From ELB16-189 sp018266435 (lineage in GTDB: Bacteria; Bacteroidota; Bacteroidia; Cytophagales; Cyclobacteriaceae), in NCBI GenBank assembly GCA_030123525.1, contig CP126125.1, positions 2,170,001-2,234,000 of the forward strand: 64,000 nt of DNA, read 5' to 3'. The position numbers and the translations under genes are program-made. Below, in pieces: positions 17,262-26,487 of this stretch. Position 1 is the first letter of the stretch. Each line of letters begins with the position of its first letter. The notes beneath the pieces were generated by a model. That model was not told the origin of the DNA, searched no databases, and saw only the letters and a program-made list of their open reading frames with translations.

Positions 17262-18908
17262 ATGAAACTAGCTGCTTCGTTTATCGCCATCGTTGTTTGC
17301 CTGGCAACGTATGCACAAAAGCCCGATGAAAAGAAAATCCAGAAACTCAAAGCCGAAGCCATGGCTGCCGTAGAAAAACGGTACGACCTTGGTCAGCAGA
17401 TCAACGATATGTTGTTCAGTTTTTCTGAACTGGGATTTCAGGAAACGGAAACCCAGAATTACCTTACTTCCTTACTGGAGAAAAACGGATTTAAAATTGA
17501 AAAAGGAATAGCCGGAATCCCGACAGCGTGGACGGCTACCTGGGGAAGCGGCAAACCCGTAATTGCCCTGGGTTCAGATGTTGATTGTATACCCAAAGCT
17601 TCGCAGAAACCGGGCGTAGCCTACCATGACCCAATCATCGAGGGAGCTCCGGGGCATGGCGAAGGCCACAACTCCGGACAAGCCTTGAATATTGTAGCCG
17701 CGCTTACAATCAAAGAAATGATGGAACGCGAAAAAATTTCGGGCACATTAATATTGTGGCCGGGCATTGCAGAAGAACAACTCGGCTCAAAAGCGTATTA
17801 TGTTCGCGAGGGTTATTTCAAAAATGTAGATGTCTGCATTTTCACCCATGTGTCTGACAACCTCAACGTGGGCTATGGCGATGCCGGCTACACCGGAATG
17901 GTCTCGGTAAAATTTTCTTTTGAAGGGCAGGCCGCACACGCTGCAGGCGCACCATGGCGCGGGCGCAGCGCATTGGATGCTGTTGAACTGATGAATACCG
18001 GATGGAATTTCAAACGCGAACATTTACCGTTAACCCAACGATCGCATTATGTTATTCCGGATGGGGGAGATCAGCCTAACGTGGTGCCGAGCAAAGCATC
18101 CGTATGGTATTATTTTCGTGAGCGCACGTACGATGGTATAAAAAACCTTTTCGAAACCGGAATAAAAATGGCAGACGGTGCCGCTCTGATGACCGATACT
18201 AAATACACCTACAAAATTTTGGGCTCGGCCTGGGCTGGTCATTTTAATAAACCAATGGCCGAGGCAATGTATCAAAATTTTAAACTGGCCGGGTTGCCCA
18301 AGTGGTCTGCCGAAGATCAGCTTTTAGCGAAAGCCTCACAGCTTGAAATGAAAGCAAATAAGATTGAAGGACTGGCTACCAAGATTGACACCATCAGTTT
18401 GCCCGCCAGCACGGAGCCTGTTTTGTACAATGGCCATTACCTCATGTTTATGGGTGGAGGTTCGGATGACATTGCCGATATCTCATGGTCGGTACCCACG
18501 ATTGTGTTGGGCTACCCTTCCAACATTCCCGGGCTGCCCGGTCATCATTGGAGCAACGCCATCACTATGGCAACACCGATCGCGCACAAGGGAATTATTT
18601 CTGGGGCTAAAGCCGAAGCCGCCACACTAATAGATTTGCTCATGAAACCCAAACTCGTGCAGGATGCGAAGGATTATTTCACCAATGTGCAGACGAAAGA
18701 CACGAAGTACATTCCGCTGATGGGAGAGAAGGATACACCCGCCACCTTTCTGAACAAAGAAATCATGAACACATTCAAACCTCAATTAAAAAATTTTTAT
18801 TACGATCCGTCAAAGTATAAAACCTACTTAGAACAACTCGGCATTGCCTATCCCACGGTGAGGCCAGATCAAAAAGAAGCGGTGATGAAATTGGGGGAGA
18901 AGAAATAA
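17262..18908 (+). CDS. Secreted M20-family amidohydrolase (AbgB-like)
   Basis: A 548-residue metallo-amidohydrolase with a signal peptide (about 1-18, ending T-Y-A-Q). The M20 pattern is seen in I-A-L-G-S-D-V-D-C-I-P (metal Asp), the G-H-G-E-G-H-N-S-G motif, W-P-G-I-A-E-E-Q-L-G-S-K (general base and ligand Glu), and the G-Q-A-A-H-A-A-G-A-P-W lid-domain sequence. The best fit is the aminobenzoyl-glutamate hydrolase subunit B type or a related periplasmic peptidase; the substrate is not certain. A gap of 71 bp separates it from the PorP gene, and a bidirectional hairpin follows. Confidence 0.85.
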   Translation: MKLAASFIAIVVCLATYAQKPDEKKIQKLKAEAMAAVEKRYDLGQQINDMLFSFSELGFQETETQNYLTSLLEKNGFKIEKGIAGIPTAWTATWGSGKPVIALGSDVDCIPKASQKPGVAYHDPIIEGAPGHGEGHNSGQALNIVAALTIKEMMEREKISGTLILWPGIAEEQLGSKAYYVREGYFKNVDVCIFTHVSDNLNVGYGDAGYTGMVSVKFSFEGQAAHAAGAPWRGRSALDAVELMNTGWNFKREHLPLTQRSHYVIPDGGDQPNVVPSKASVWYYFRERTYDGIKNLFETGIKMADGAALMTDTKYTYKILGSAWAGHFNKPMAEAMYQNFKLAGLPKWSAEDQLLAKASQLEMKANKIEGLATKIDTISLPASTEPVLYNGHYLMFMGGGSDDIADISWSVPTIVLGYPSNIPGLPGHHWSNAITMATPIAHKGIISGAKAEAATLIDLLMKPKLVQDAKDYFTNVQTKDTKYIPLMGEKDTPATFLNKEIMNTFKPQLKNFYYDPSKYKTYLEQLGIAYPTVRPDQKEAVMKLGEKK

Positions 18909-18912
18909 TTCA

Positions 18913-18942
18913 GCAACCCCAATCAACTGGGGTTGCATTTTG
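18913..18942. terminator. Terminator between convergent genes
   Basis: GCAACCCCA (18913-18921) pairs with TGGGGTTGC (18928-18936) around a 6-nt loop, then ATTTTG. It lies between the stops of the amidohydrolase and aspS, so it may serve both. Confidence 0.7.
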
Positions 18943-18951
18943 AAGAAATTT

Positions 18952-20700
18952 TTATTCTCTCATCTTAATCCCCAGTTCTTTCAACTGAGCTTCCGAGATG
19001 GTTGAAGGAGAGTCGATCATCACATCGCGGCCGGCATTGTTTTTTGGGAATGCAATGAAATCGCGGATGGAGTCTGCTCCTCCGAATAATGAACACAGTC
19101 GGTCGAAGCCAAAGGCTATGCCTCCGTGCGGTGGCGCACCATATTCAAAAGCATCCATCAAAAAGCCGAATTGCTTTTTTGCTTCTTCATCTGTAAAGCC
19201 GAGTTTGCTGAACATGAGTTGTTGAGTGGCACGATCATGAATGCGGATGGAGCCGCCACCAATTTCTGTTCCGTTCAGTACCATGTCGTACGCGTTGGCG
19301 CGCACGTCACCCGGGTTGGTTTCGAGTAACTGAATATCTTCTGGCTTGGGTGAGGTGAAGGGATGGTGCATGGCATTCCACTTTTTCAATTCTTCATCCC
19401 ATTCAAGTAAAGGAAAATCGCGTACCCACAGGGCGGCAAATTTATTTTTATCGCGCAGGCCAAGTTGACCGGCTACATGCAAGCGCAGTTCGCCCAGGGC
19501 TTTTCGTGTTTTGTCTTTTTCTCCCGCTAAGATGAGAATGAGGTCGCCCGGTTCGGCATTGAATTTTTGAGCGAAGCGTGCCAGTTCAATTTCATCAAAA
19601 AATTTATCTACCGAAGATTTATATGTGCCGTTGGTTTCGCAGCGGATGTACACCAAGCCTTTGGCCCCAATCTGCGGTTTCTTTACAAACTCCGTTAGTT
19701 CATCAAGTTGTTTACGGGTGTAACCCGCACAACCTTTGGCACAGATACCCACCACCAGTTGTGCATCGTCAAACACCATGAAACCTTTGCCTTTGGCCAC
19801 TTCATTCAGTTCTTCGAACTTCATTTCAAAGCGTGTGTCGGGTTTGTCGCTGCCATACTGTTTCATGGCATCGGCATAGCTGATGTGAGGTACTTCTTTC
19901 AACTCAATTCCTTTCACGGTTTTGAACAGGTGGCGGATTAACCCTTCAAACGTAGAAAGAATATCTTCTTGTGTAACGAATGCCATCTCACAGTCGATCT
20001 GTGTAAATTCAGGTTGCCGGTCGGCACGTAAGTCTTCATCTCTAAAACACTTCACGATCTGATAGTACCGGTCAAACCCACTCACCATCAGCAGTTGTTT
20101 AAAAGTTTGAGGTGATTGGGGCAGGGCATAAAACTCTCCGGGGTTCATGCGCGAAGGCACGACAAAATCTCTGGCTCCTTCGGGAGTGGATTTGATGAGC
20201 ACGGGTGTTTCCACTTCAATGAAATTAAGTCCATCCAGGTAAGCGCGTGTTTGCTGAGCCATTTTGTGGCGAAGCTGCAGGCTTTCGCGAACGGGATTTC
20301 TGCGCAGATCGAGGTAACGGTATTTCATGCGCAAGTCGTCACCGCCATCGGTTTCGTCTTCAATAGTAAAGGGAGGAACTTTCGAGGTGTTCAGAATTTC
20401 GAGAGAGGTTACTTTTACTTCAATTTCACCGGTGGGTAGTTTATCATTTTTAGATATCCGTTCGGCAACTGTGCCCTCTACTTTTACCACAAACTCGCGG
20501 CCCAGGGTGCGGGCGATTTGCAGAAGTGAGGCATCGCTTTTTCCTTCTTCCAAGAAAAGCTGGGTAATGCCGTAGCGGTCGCGCAGGTCGATCCATAATA
20601 AACTGCCTTTGTCACGCAGGCGCTGAACCCAGCCCGTGAGCAATACCTTTTTATTGACATTGTTAATCCTTAGTTCACCGCAAGTATGTGTTCGTAACAT
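18952..20700 (-). CDS. aspS: Aspartyl-tRNA synthetase
   Basis: Charges tRNA-Asp with aspartate. The 582 residues match the bacterial type: N-terminal OB-fold anticodon-binding domain (about 1-105), class II catalytic core with motif 2 F-R-D-E-D-L-R-A-D-R-Q-P-E-F-T-Q, a bacterial insertion (GAD) domain at about 285-415, and motif 3 G-A-P-P-H-G-G-I-A-F-G-F-D-R-L. The Q-S-P-Q-T-F-K-Q segment is also typical. The ATG at 20700 gives M-L-R-T-H-T-C-G-E-L, the usual start. Single gene, divergent from a hypothetical secreted protein 62 bp away. Confidence 0.97.
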   Translation of the reverse strand: MLRTHTCGELRINNVNKKVLLTGWVQRLRDKGSLLWIDLRDRYGITQLFLEEGKSDASLLQIARTLGREFVVKVEGTVAERISKNDKLPTGEIEVKVTSLEILNTSKVPPFTIEDETDGGDDLRMKYRYLDLRRNPVRESLQLRHKMAQQTRAYLDGLNFIEVETPVLIKSTPEGARDFVVPSRMNPGEFYALPQSPQTFKQLLMVSGFDRYYQIVKCFRDEDLRADRQPEFTQIDCEMAFVTQEDILSTFEGLIRHLFKTVKGIELKEVPHISYADAMKQYGSDKPDTRFEMKFEELNEVAKGKGFMVFDDAQLVVGICAKGCAGYTRKQLDELTEFVKKPQIGAKGLVYIRCETNGTYKSSVDKFFDEIELARFAQKFNAEPGDLILILAGEKDKTRKALGELRLHVAGQLGLRDKNKFAALWVRDFPLLEWDEELKKWNAMHHPFTSPKPEDIQLLETNPGDVRANAYDMVLNGTEIGGGSIRIHDRATQQLMFSKLGFTDEEAKKQFGFLMDAFEYGAPPHGGIAFGFDRLCSLFGGADSIRDFIAFPKNNAGRDVMIDSPSTISEAQLKELGIKMRE

Positions 20701-20762
20701 TCGTATTTTGTAATTTTGACTCGCGAAATTAAACGTAAATTATTAATTGTGGATTGGTACTT

Positions 20763-21305
20763 ATGAAAAGAATTACTTTCCTCGTTTTGGTACTGTTTGC
20801 CTTTGCCCCGGCCCGGTTGGTAAAGACTAAAGTAAACGATGACATCACCGTTTCTTTGCCCAGTTCGTTCGTAAAAATGGCGGAAGACGATATTATAGTA
20901 CGCTCCACCATGGTGCGTGCTCCGCTCGGGGCTTACACCAATTTAAACCGCGATGTTGAGTTTGTAGCTAATATTTCGCCTACCCAATGGCCGGATGCTG
21001 ATATGGAGGTGGCCGCTAAATTTTTCAAATCAAATATTTATAATCTCTACGATCGGGTGGACATGATCAGTTCGGGTATTCAAATCGTGCGAAAAAAGAA
21101 ATATATTTTTTATGAATTTGAATCGCGCATTAATGGCAACAAAATGAAGGAATCAGAACGGATACCCGTCTATCGTTATTCATTTGTGCAATATTATGTT
21201 ACGAAAGGCCGAACGCTGGTATTTACTTTCAGTTGCCCGAAAGACCAGCGTGAAGAGTGGCAGGCCACAGCTCACGCCATTATGAAGTCATTGAAAGTGA
21301 AATAA
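20763..21305 (+). CDS. Hypothetical secreted or periplasmic protein
   Basis: 180 residues with an N-terminal hydrophobic segment (about 5-17) and no lipobox; the mature part starts with D-D-I-T-V-S-L-P-S-S-F and ends in a helical stretch (W-Q-A-T-A-H-A-I-M-K-S-L). This layout recalls PsbP/DcrB-like small periplasmic proteins, but I do not recognise the family. A TAATTTTG match to the TAnnTTTG -7 box lies at 20711-20718, 45 bp upstream. ATG at 20763 is preferred over an in-frame TTG. Its stop is 4 bp from the converging FMN-binding gene. Confidence 0.7.
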   Translation: MKRITFLVLVLFAFAPARLVKTKVNDDITVSLPSSFVKMAEDDIIVRSTMVRAPLGAYTNLNRDVEFVANISPTQWPDADMEVAAKFFKSNIYNLYDRVDMISSGIQIVRKKKYIFYEFESRINGNKMKESERIPVYRYSFVQYYVTKGRTLVFTFSCPKDQREEWQATAHAIMKSLKVK

Positions 21306-21309
21306 TCGC

Positions 21310-21951
21310 TTACAGAAGATAGGGAGGTAAACTCACTCCGTTTTTTAAATCCGGGTCATGCTCGGCCGGTTTTCGTTCAATTTTCAGAGGTACTACACCG
21401 GCCCATACATTCATGTCGTAATCTTGGGCATCGTCTTTGGGTGGGCCGGTTCTAATTTTTGCTGAGGCTTCGTTGATCTCAAATGAAAGTACCATTGTCT
21501 CCTTCCATTCATTGGTAGAGGGTTTGCGTACATCGGCCCAGCGACCGGGGCAAATTTTTTCGGTAAATGCTTCGAGGGCATCGTATAGTTCTTTTTCTTC
21601 GGTAACCAACTTTGGTTCGCTGAATAAAACGACTGAACGGTAATTAACTGAATGATGAAATGCCGAGCGGGCCAGCACCAATCCGTCCATCAACGAAGCA
21701 CTGATGCACACGGGCAATTTTTTATCGCGCAGTTCGCGCATATAAAAACTTCCAACCGAGCCGTGGATGTATAGTTTATTGTTCATTCGCACAAAACCCG
21801 TGGGAATTTGAAACGGATGTGCTTCGTGCACAAAAGCCAGCGTACAAAATAATGCTTCGTCTAAAACAGAATAGACAGTTTCTTTATCGTAAGCTCCGCG
21901 TTTGGGCAAACGGGTGATGGCTGTTTTATCAGTGACTGAAAATTTTTCCAT
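21310..21951 (-). CDS. Pyridoxamine 5'-phosphate oxidase-like FMN-binding protein (NimA type)
   Basis: 213 residues. The split-barrel pattern is visible: L-D-E-A-L-F-C-T-L-A-F-V, then F-Q-I-P-T-G-F-V-R, L-Y-I-H-G-S-V-G-S-F-Y, and N-Y-R-S-V-V-L-F-S-E, with a conserved C-terminal W-K-E-T-M-V-L-S-F-E strand. Related proteins bind FMN or heme, and some reduce 5-nitroimidazoles; no activity can be assigned here. The C-terminal tail (about 170-213) is an extension with several Lys/Pro residues. It stands alone on the minus strand, with the ilvE terminator between it and ilvE. Confidence 0.8.
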   Translation of the reverse strand: MEKFSVTDKTAITRLPKRGAYDKETVYSVLDEALFCTLAFVHEAHPFQIPTGFVRMNNKLYIHGSVGSFYMRELRDKKLPVCISASLMDGLVLARSAFHHSVNYRSVVLFSEPKLVTEEKELYDALEAFTEKICPGRWADVRKPSTNEWKETMVLSFEINEASAKIRTGPPKDDAQDYDMNVWAGVVPLKIERKPAEHDPDLKNGVSLPPYLL

Positions 21952-21984
21952 AAGTCAATGATTCAATGAAGAAGTGAGGAGGTG

Positions 21985-22044
21985 AGAAAAATAAAAAGGA
22001 CTGAATGAAAAAATACACCTGGGTATTTGTTCACTCAATCCTTT
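21985..22044 (-). terminator. Terminator of ilvE
   Basis: On the minus strand a 14-bp stem with two mismatches (arms 22031-22044 and 21995-22008) encloses an inner AAATAC/GTATTT pairing and is followed by TTTTTATTTTT. It lies 12 bp after the ilvE stop. Confidence 0.75.
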
Positions 22045-22055
22045 GTGGTACTGTG

Positions 22056-23123
22056 TTATTTTATGGTGTAGTTCCACCCGTGCACATCAGGCTCGTTGCC
22101 TCTGCGGATGTCGTTTAATTTTTTCTTTATGCGCAATTGAAAACTATTCTCATTGACCACGGGCAGTTCATAATTTTTTCCGTGGATGCTGATGGAGGCA
22201 ATGGTACTTACCACGGCAGCGGTGCCTACCCCAAAGGCCTCCGTTAAGGTACCTTTTTTAAATCCTTCTTCAATTTCGGCCACACTTACTTTTCGTTCTT
22301 CTTTTTCAAGACCCAAAGAAGAGCTCAGTGTCAAGATCGAATCGCGGGTAACGCCATCGAGCAGCGAAGTGGTTAGTTTGGGAGTGACCAATTTTCCGTT
22401 CAGCACAAACATGACATTCATCGCTCCGGATTCATCAATGTATTTGTGTTCTTTGGCATCGGTCCACAGCACCTGGTCAAACCCTTGCTTCTGAGCGATC
22501 AGGGTAGGGTAGAAGGCACCGCCATAATTTCCGGCACACTTGGCAAAACCAGTACCACCTTCGGCAGCACGTACATACTCCTCTTCTACTTTCAGCTTAA
22601 CAGGCTTAGCAAAATAAGGGCCCACCGGGCTGGTGATGATCATGAATTTATATTCATCAGCAATCTTTACGCCCAACTTGGCCTCAAAGGCAAATACAAA
22701 TGGACGCAGGTAGAGTGATGATCCTTCTGCGGTAGGAACCCAGTCGCTGTCCACCTCAATCAATGCTGAGAGGCTGTTTAAAAAATATTCTTCGCTGAGG
22801 GTGGGCATGCACATGCGTTCAAGCGATTTGTTCATACGCTGGTGATGACGTTGCGGACGGAAGACAATAATTTCTCCGTTTTTGTTTTTGAAAGCTTTCA
22901 TCCCTTCAAAGATCGTCTGGCCATAATGAAGCGAGAGCATGGCAGGTGACATCATCATATCACCAAAGGGAATAATTTTTGGTTCATGCCAAGCTCCGTC
23001 TTTATAATCGGCTACCAGCATGTGGTCGCTGATGTGGTTGCCAAAACCCAGGTTGGAAAAATCGATGGTGGAGAGACGTGATTTTTTCACGCGTTCAATC
23101 GAAATGGATTCTGTGAGCGTCAT
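22056..23123 (-). CDS. ilvE: Branched-chain amino acid aminotransferase
   Basis: A fold-type IV PLP enzyme of 355 residues that interconverts Leu, Ile and Val with their 2-oxo acids. The catalytic lysine sits in G-F-A-K-C-A-G-N-Y-G-G, the PLP-binding Glu region is Y-I-D-E-S-G-A-M-N-V, and G-V-T-R-D-S-I-L and G-T-A-A-V-V-S follow. The N-terminal F-G-N-H-I-S-D-H-M and the length match the longer eukaryotic/Bacteroidota-like class II form rather than the 309-residue E. coli one. Single gene with its own terminator. Confidence 0.95.
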   Translation of the reverse strand: MTLTESISIERVKKSRLSTIDFSNLGFGNHISDHMLVADYKDGAWHEPKIIPFGDMMMSPAMLSLHYGQTIFEGMKAFKNKNGEIIVFRPQRHHQRMNKSLERMCMPTLSEEYFLNSLSALIEVDSDWVPTAEGSSLYLRPFVFAFEAKLGVKIADEYKFMIITSPVGPYFAKPVKLKVEEEYVRAAEGGTGFAKCAGNYGGAFYPTLIAQKQGFDQVLWTDAKEHKYIDESGAMNVMFVLNGKLVTPKLTTSLLDGVTRDSILTLSSSLGLEKEERKVSVAEIEEGFKKGTLTEAFGVGTAAVVSTIASISIHGKNYELPVVNENSFQLRIKKKLNDIRRGNEPDVHGWNYTIK

Positions 23124-23266
23124 GGTAGTAAAATTTTTTGTTGGTAAAGATAACTGAATTTAAAGTGCTTAACGGATAAATTTATGTGCACGTTTCTTTC
23201 AGAATTTTATTGTGCCGGCCAGCGGATTGCCGTTGATTGTTTGGTTTATGGTCATTTTTTTGTTTT

Positions 23267-23890
23267 TTATTTTGTGGCTAATCCAGGCCTCACTTTCAGC
23301 ATTTCCTCGGCCACCCGGTGCGAATCCACATCGTCTCTCTTCTCCAGTTGGCGAATGATTTCTTTAAAATTTTTATCGTCACGGTTTTGCGATAGTTTGT
23401 AGGCTGATTCGATTTTACTCACGGTAATTTCAAACCCTACAATTCCTTGCATCTCTTGTTTCAAATAATTTTTTGACATACCCTCCACAGTGAGAGGATG
23501 CTCTGATTTTTTTTCATACTTGTCCACCAACTGCTTCAATGAGGTTAGCAATTCATCACCTTCAATGATTCGTAAGGTTCCGTACACGTGTACGGCAAGG
23601 TAATTCCAGGTGGGCACGTTTTCGTGATCGTACCACGAAGATGAAATATAGGTGTGCGCACCCTGGAAAATGGCAAGCACTTCCGGGTTTTCGTTCCAAT
23701 GCTTCCATTGCTTGTTGGCTCGTGAAATATGGCTTGTCAGCTTTTTCCCGTCTTCGGAGAGAATCATCGGAATGTGTGTAGCCCATGGCTTGTTATCCAC
23801 TTGGCTTACTAATATGCCAAATCCGTTTTGATGGATGAACTCAAAAATTTCTGATTCGTTTGTATTGCGGCTGTAAGGAATGACGTACAT
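23267..23890 (-). CDS. PaiB-like FMN-binding protein
   Basis: 207 residues, starting M-Y-V-I-P-Y-S-R and continuing with F-I-H-Q-N-G-F-G-I-L-V-S and W-A-T-H-I-P-M-I-L, the pattern of the PaiB/FMN-binding negative regulator family. The W-Y-D-H-E-N-V-P-T-W-N-Y-L-A-V-H-V segment is also characteristic. In Bacillus subtilis PaiB is linked to sporulation and protease repression; here only the split-barrel FMN-binding fold can be claimed. It follows the EamA transporter by 36 bp on the same strand, so the two may be one operon. Confidence 0.88.
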   Translation of the reverse strand: MYVIPYSRNTNESEIFEFIHQNGFGILVSQVDNKPWATHIPMILSEDGKKLTSHISRANKQWKHWNENPEVLAIFQGAHTYISSSWYDHENVPTWNYLAVHVYGTLRIIEGDELLTSLKQLVDKYEKKSEHPLTVEGMSKNYLKQEMQGIVGFEITVSKIESAYKLSQNRDDKNFKEIIRQLEKRDDVDSHRVAEEMLKVRPGLATK

Positions 23891-23926
23891 AGCTTCTGGT
23901 TTTATCTTTAGTTCTGATAGAATGAT

Positions 23927-24844
23927 TTATGATTTTAACAACTGCCCCTGCCATAATTTTTTTAACTGATAGCCTTTGTTTACCAAATATACTCCGAGCA
24001 AGGTTAGTAAAATGGCTTCAGCAATTTTAATGTTTAGCTTTTCTTGAAGTACCAACCAACCCAGGATCACGGCAATTACCGGATTGATGTATGCATACAG
24101 CGACACAATGGTGATCGGTAAGTTTCCAACCGCATAAAAATAGCAGGCGTAGGCGGCTACTGAGCCAATCAGTGTAAGGTAACTCAATGCGAATACAATT
24201 TCACTCGACCAGCGAATGGATGAGTAATCGTCAAATGCCAGGCTAAGTGGCAAGAGAAAAATTCCACCAAACAGCATCTGCAAGCCGGCATTCATAAATG
24301 GATCAGTACCGCTATTTTTTTTCTTTGTCCAAAAGGTGCCGATTGCCCAACTCAGGTTGGCTATAAAAATAGCGATGATGCTGCCCAGGTATTGTGGCTT
24401 GTAAAATTCTGCCAGGTATTCGCTGAAAATTAAAATAACCCCGGTAATGCCCGTGGCCAGGCCAATCAAAATTACAGGTGTCGGCTTTTCTTCGCGGTTA
24501 GCAACCAGGTTGATGAAGAATGTCCAGATCGGCATCATCGAGCAAATGATCGCGGCTACACCGCTGCTGACACGAACCTCGGCCCAGCCAACTATGCCAA
24601 TGCCGAGTGTGCACATTAAAAACCCACCTATGGCCTGCTTGAAGATCAGCTTGCGCGCAGGAAATTTTTTACCCATCAACAAGAGTATGACAATCAAAAT
24701 AGGACCGGCTAAGATGAAGCGAATAAAAGAAAAGAGAAAGGGTGGAAACTGGGTTACACCTACGCGCAAGGCTAGGTAGGTGGTACCCCAAAGAATACAC
24801 ACCGCAGCAAGAGCTAGGTATGCAATTGTTTTTTTGTTTTTCAT
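23927..24844 (-). CDS. EamA/DMT superfamily transporter
   Basis: 305 residues in ten hydrophobic helices arranged as two EamA repeats (about 8-140 and 155-292). Marks are I-L-W-G-T-T-Y-L-A-L-R near the start of the first repeat and L-S-W-A-I-G-T-F-W in the second. Members export amino acids, metabolites or drugs; the substrate is unknown. It is the first gene of a probable pair with the PaiB-like gene. Confidence 0.9.
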   Translation of the reverse strand: MKNKKTIAYLALAAVCILWGTTYLALRVGVTQFPPFLFSFIRFILAGPILIVILLLMGKKFPARKLIFKQAIGGFLMCTLGIGIVGWAEVRVSSGVAAIICSMMPIWTFFINLVANREEKPTPVILIGLATGITGVILIFSEYLAEFYKPQYLGSIIAIFIANLSWAIGTFWTKKKNSGTDPFMNAGLQMLFGGIFLLPLSLAFDDYSSIRWSSEIVFALSYLTLIGSVAAYACYFYAVGNLPITIVSLYAYINPVIAVILGWLVLQEKLNIKIAEAILLTLLGVYLVNKGYQLKKLWQGQLLKS

Positions 24845-25174
24845 CAGGTGATAATTTCAGGCTCAACAGTAAACACAATTGCCCGTACGATAATTCCCAC
24901 GGCAACTATGTCTGTGGTTTAGCCGTAACAAAACACAATCATAGTTTATTTTTGATTCTTTTTAAAGCGTAGGTAGAAGAGCCAATAGATGGTTGAGATT
25001 CTCAACAAACAATCACTGCAAGGCAAAAGCGCCCGTTTCTGTTTTAGTTCAGTGCCACAAAATTCAATTCAGCAAGCTGTAGTTGCAAACAGTCAAAATT
25101 CTCAGTTATTTACCGAACGCTATGAGTTTCTAAAAATTTAGAATCGGCTTCTTGCTATTTTCCTATCTTTCGCC
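24845..25174. other. Divergent intergenic region, 330 bp
   Basis: Lies between the DMT transporter and the AraC-type gene, which diverge. It must hold both promoters. A TATCTTTC, one mismatch from the TAnnTTTG box, lies at 25164-25171, very close to the AraC start. The only other feature is a 50-codon ORF (24989-25141). I see no hairpin terminator or repeat. Confidence 0.5.
24989..25141 (+). CDS. Possible very small ORF, unknown
   Basis: An ATG-led ORF of 50 codons with ordinary amino acid composition (Gln, Ser and Asn rich, no membrane segment). It ends 33 bp before the AraC-type gene. There is no clear ribosome site or family, and chance is quite possible. It could be a leader peptide or a relic. 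Confidence 0.2.
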   Translation: MVEILNKQSLQGKSARFCFSSVPQNSIQQAVVANSQNSQLFTERYEFLKI

Positions 25175-26293
25175 ATGGCTTATAAAATAGATCTCTTTGC
25201 TATTTTTATTTTTCTCGGCATTGTGCAGAGTGTTTTTCTTTCTTTCTTTTTCTTTTCTAAAGAAAATAGAAAAATAGTAGCTAATGTTTTTCAGGGATTG
25301 ATGGTGCTGGCCATGGCCAGCTGCACCTTAGAAATACTGTTTTGCTACACAGGTTATATTTTACATTGCCTTTGGTTGGTAGATTACTCTGAATGGATTG
25401 CTTTTCTGATTGGTCCTTCATTTTACCTGATGATGTTTGCCCGGGTTTACGGAAAGATAGCTCCTAAATGGTATTGGCATTTTATTCCGGCAGCAGCCTG
25501 GCTGCTCATGCAAATTCCTTTTTTTATTCAGGGCGAGGAAGTGAAATTCAACGCCTGGATTGGAGCATACCATCCGGCTGGTTTAGATTTTCGCGCTACC
25601 CATGCTCATTTTTTTAGGCCATCTCATCATTCGGATTTCATTCTTTTACACCTGGCTGTTTATTCTCTATTGGTTTTTTTACTGATGATAAAAACGTTTC
25701 GCCAGAAGAAACAATCGTTTTGGATTACCGAACAAGCAACATTAAAGAGACTCCGCTCATCGGCCCTGCAACTCATGTCTATCCTGGTGTTGCTTTTGGT
25801 AGTTAAACTAATTTACAAAGACGATTTGGGTGATCATCTTTTTGCCGCCTACGTGACGGTGCCCATTTACCTGATTAGCTTTCAGGTGATTAGCGAGTCG
25901 GGGTTTTTCAAACAAACTTCATTGGCCGATCAGCAAAAATATAAAACTTCATCCCTTACCGGTGAGCAGCAGCAACAACTACTGAGTAGACTAACCCAAC
26001 TAATGAACGAACAGAAATTATTTCTGAAACCCGATTTTTCACTCCCTTTACTGGCTGATCAACTGAGGGTAACCGTTCATCAACTTTCGCAGGTAATTAA
26101 TGATGGGCTGGGAAAATCTTTTTTTGAAATGACAGCCGAGTACCGAATTGAAGAGGCTAAACGATTACTAAAAGAAAAACCCAACATTAAAGTGGAGGAG
26201 ATTGCCGAGGAGGTGGGTTACAACTCGAAGTCATCGTTTAACACGGCCTTTAAAAAACTAACAGGCAAGACACCGAGCGAGTGGAGGGGGTGA
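25175..26293 (+). CDS. Membrane-anchored AraC-type transcription regulator
   Basis: 372 residues. The first 240 or so contain about seven hydrophobic helices (for example F-L-G-I-V-Q-S-V-F-L-S-F-F-F-F), and the C-terminal 100 residues are an AraC HTH_18 domain: L-A-D-Q-L-R-V-T-V-H-Q-L-S-Q-V-I-N, F-F-E-M-T-A-E-Y-R-I-E-E-A-K-R-L-L and I-A-E-E-V-G-Y-N-S-K-S-S-F-N-T-A-F-K-K. Such 7TM-AraC fusions are frequent in Bacteroidota and probably sense a membrane or external cue. The acyltransferase 194 bp downstream is a possible target. Confidence 0.88.
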   Translation: MAYKIDLFAIFIFLGIVQSVFLSFFFFSKENRKIVANVFQGLMVLAMASCTLEILFCYTGYILHCLWLVDYSEWIAFLIGPSFYLMMFARVYGKIAPKWYWHFIPAAAWLLMQIPFFIQGEEVKFNAWIGAYHPAGLDFRATHAHFFRPSHHSDFILLHLAVYSLLVFLLMIKTFRQKKQSFWITEQATLKRLRSSALQLMSILVLLLVVKLIYKDDLGDHLFAAYVTVPIYLISFQVISESGFFKQTSLADQQKYKTSSLTGEQQQQLLSRLTQLMNEQKLFLKPDFSLPLLADQLRVTVHQLSQVINDGLGKSFFEMTAEYRIEEAKRLLKEKPNIKVEEIAEEVGYNSKSSFNTAFKKLTGKTPSEWRG

Positions 26294-26487
26294 ATTGATG
26301 CTTTTTTCTATTTGGTTACTTAGCCAATAATTGTTTTTAGTCAAACTCATTTATTTTTTGATAGTAAGCTAAGGTATAACTACTTCTATATCCTCGTTCG
26401 ACTTTATAAAATCGGCCTTCCGGGTTATAAAAACAGCCTCACCTTTACCAGCCGGTTGCGTTAGTTTGTTTAAAAAATTTTAAAACT

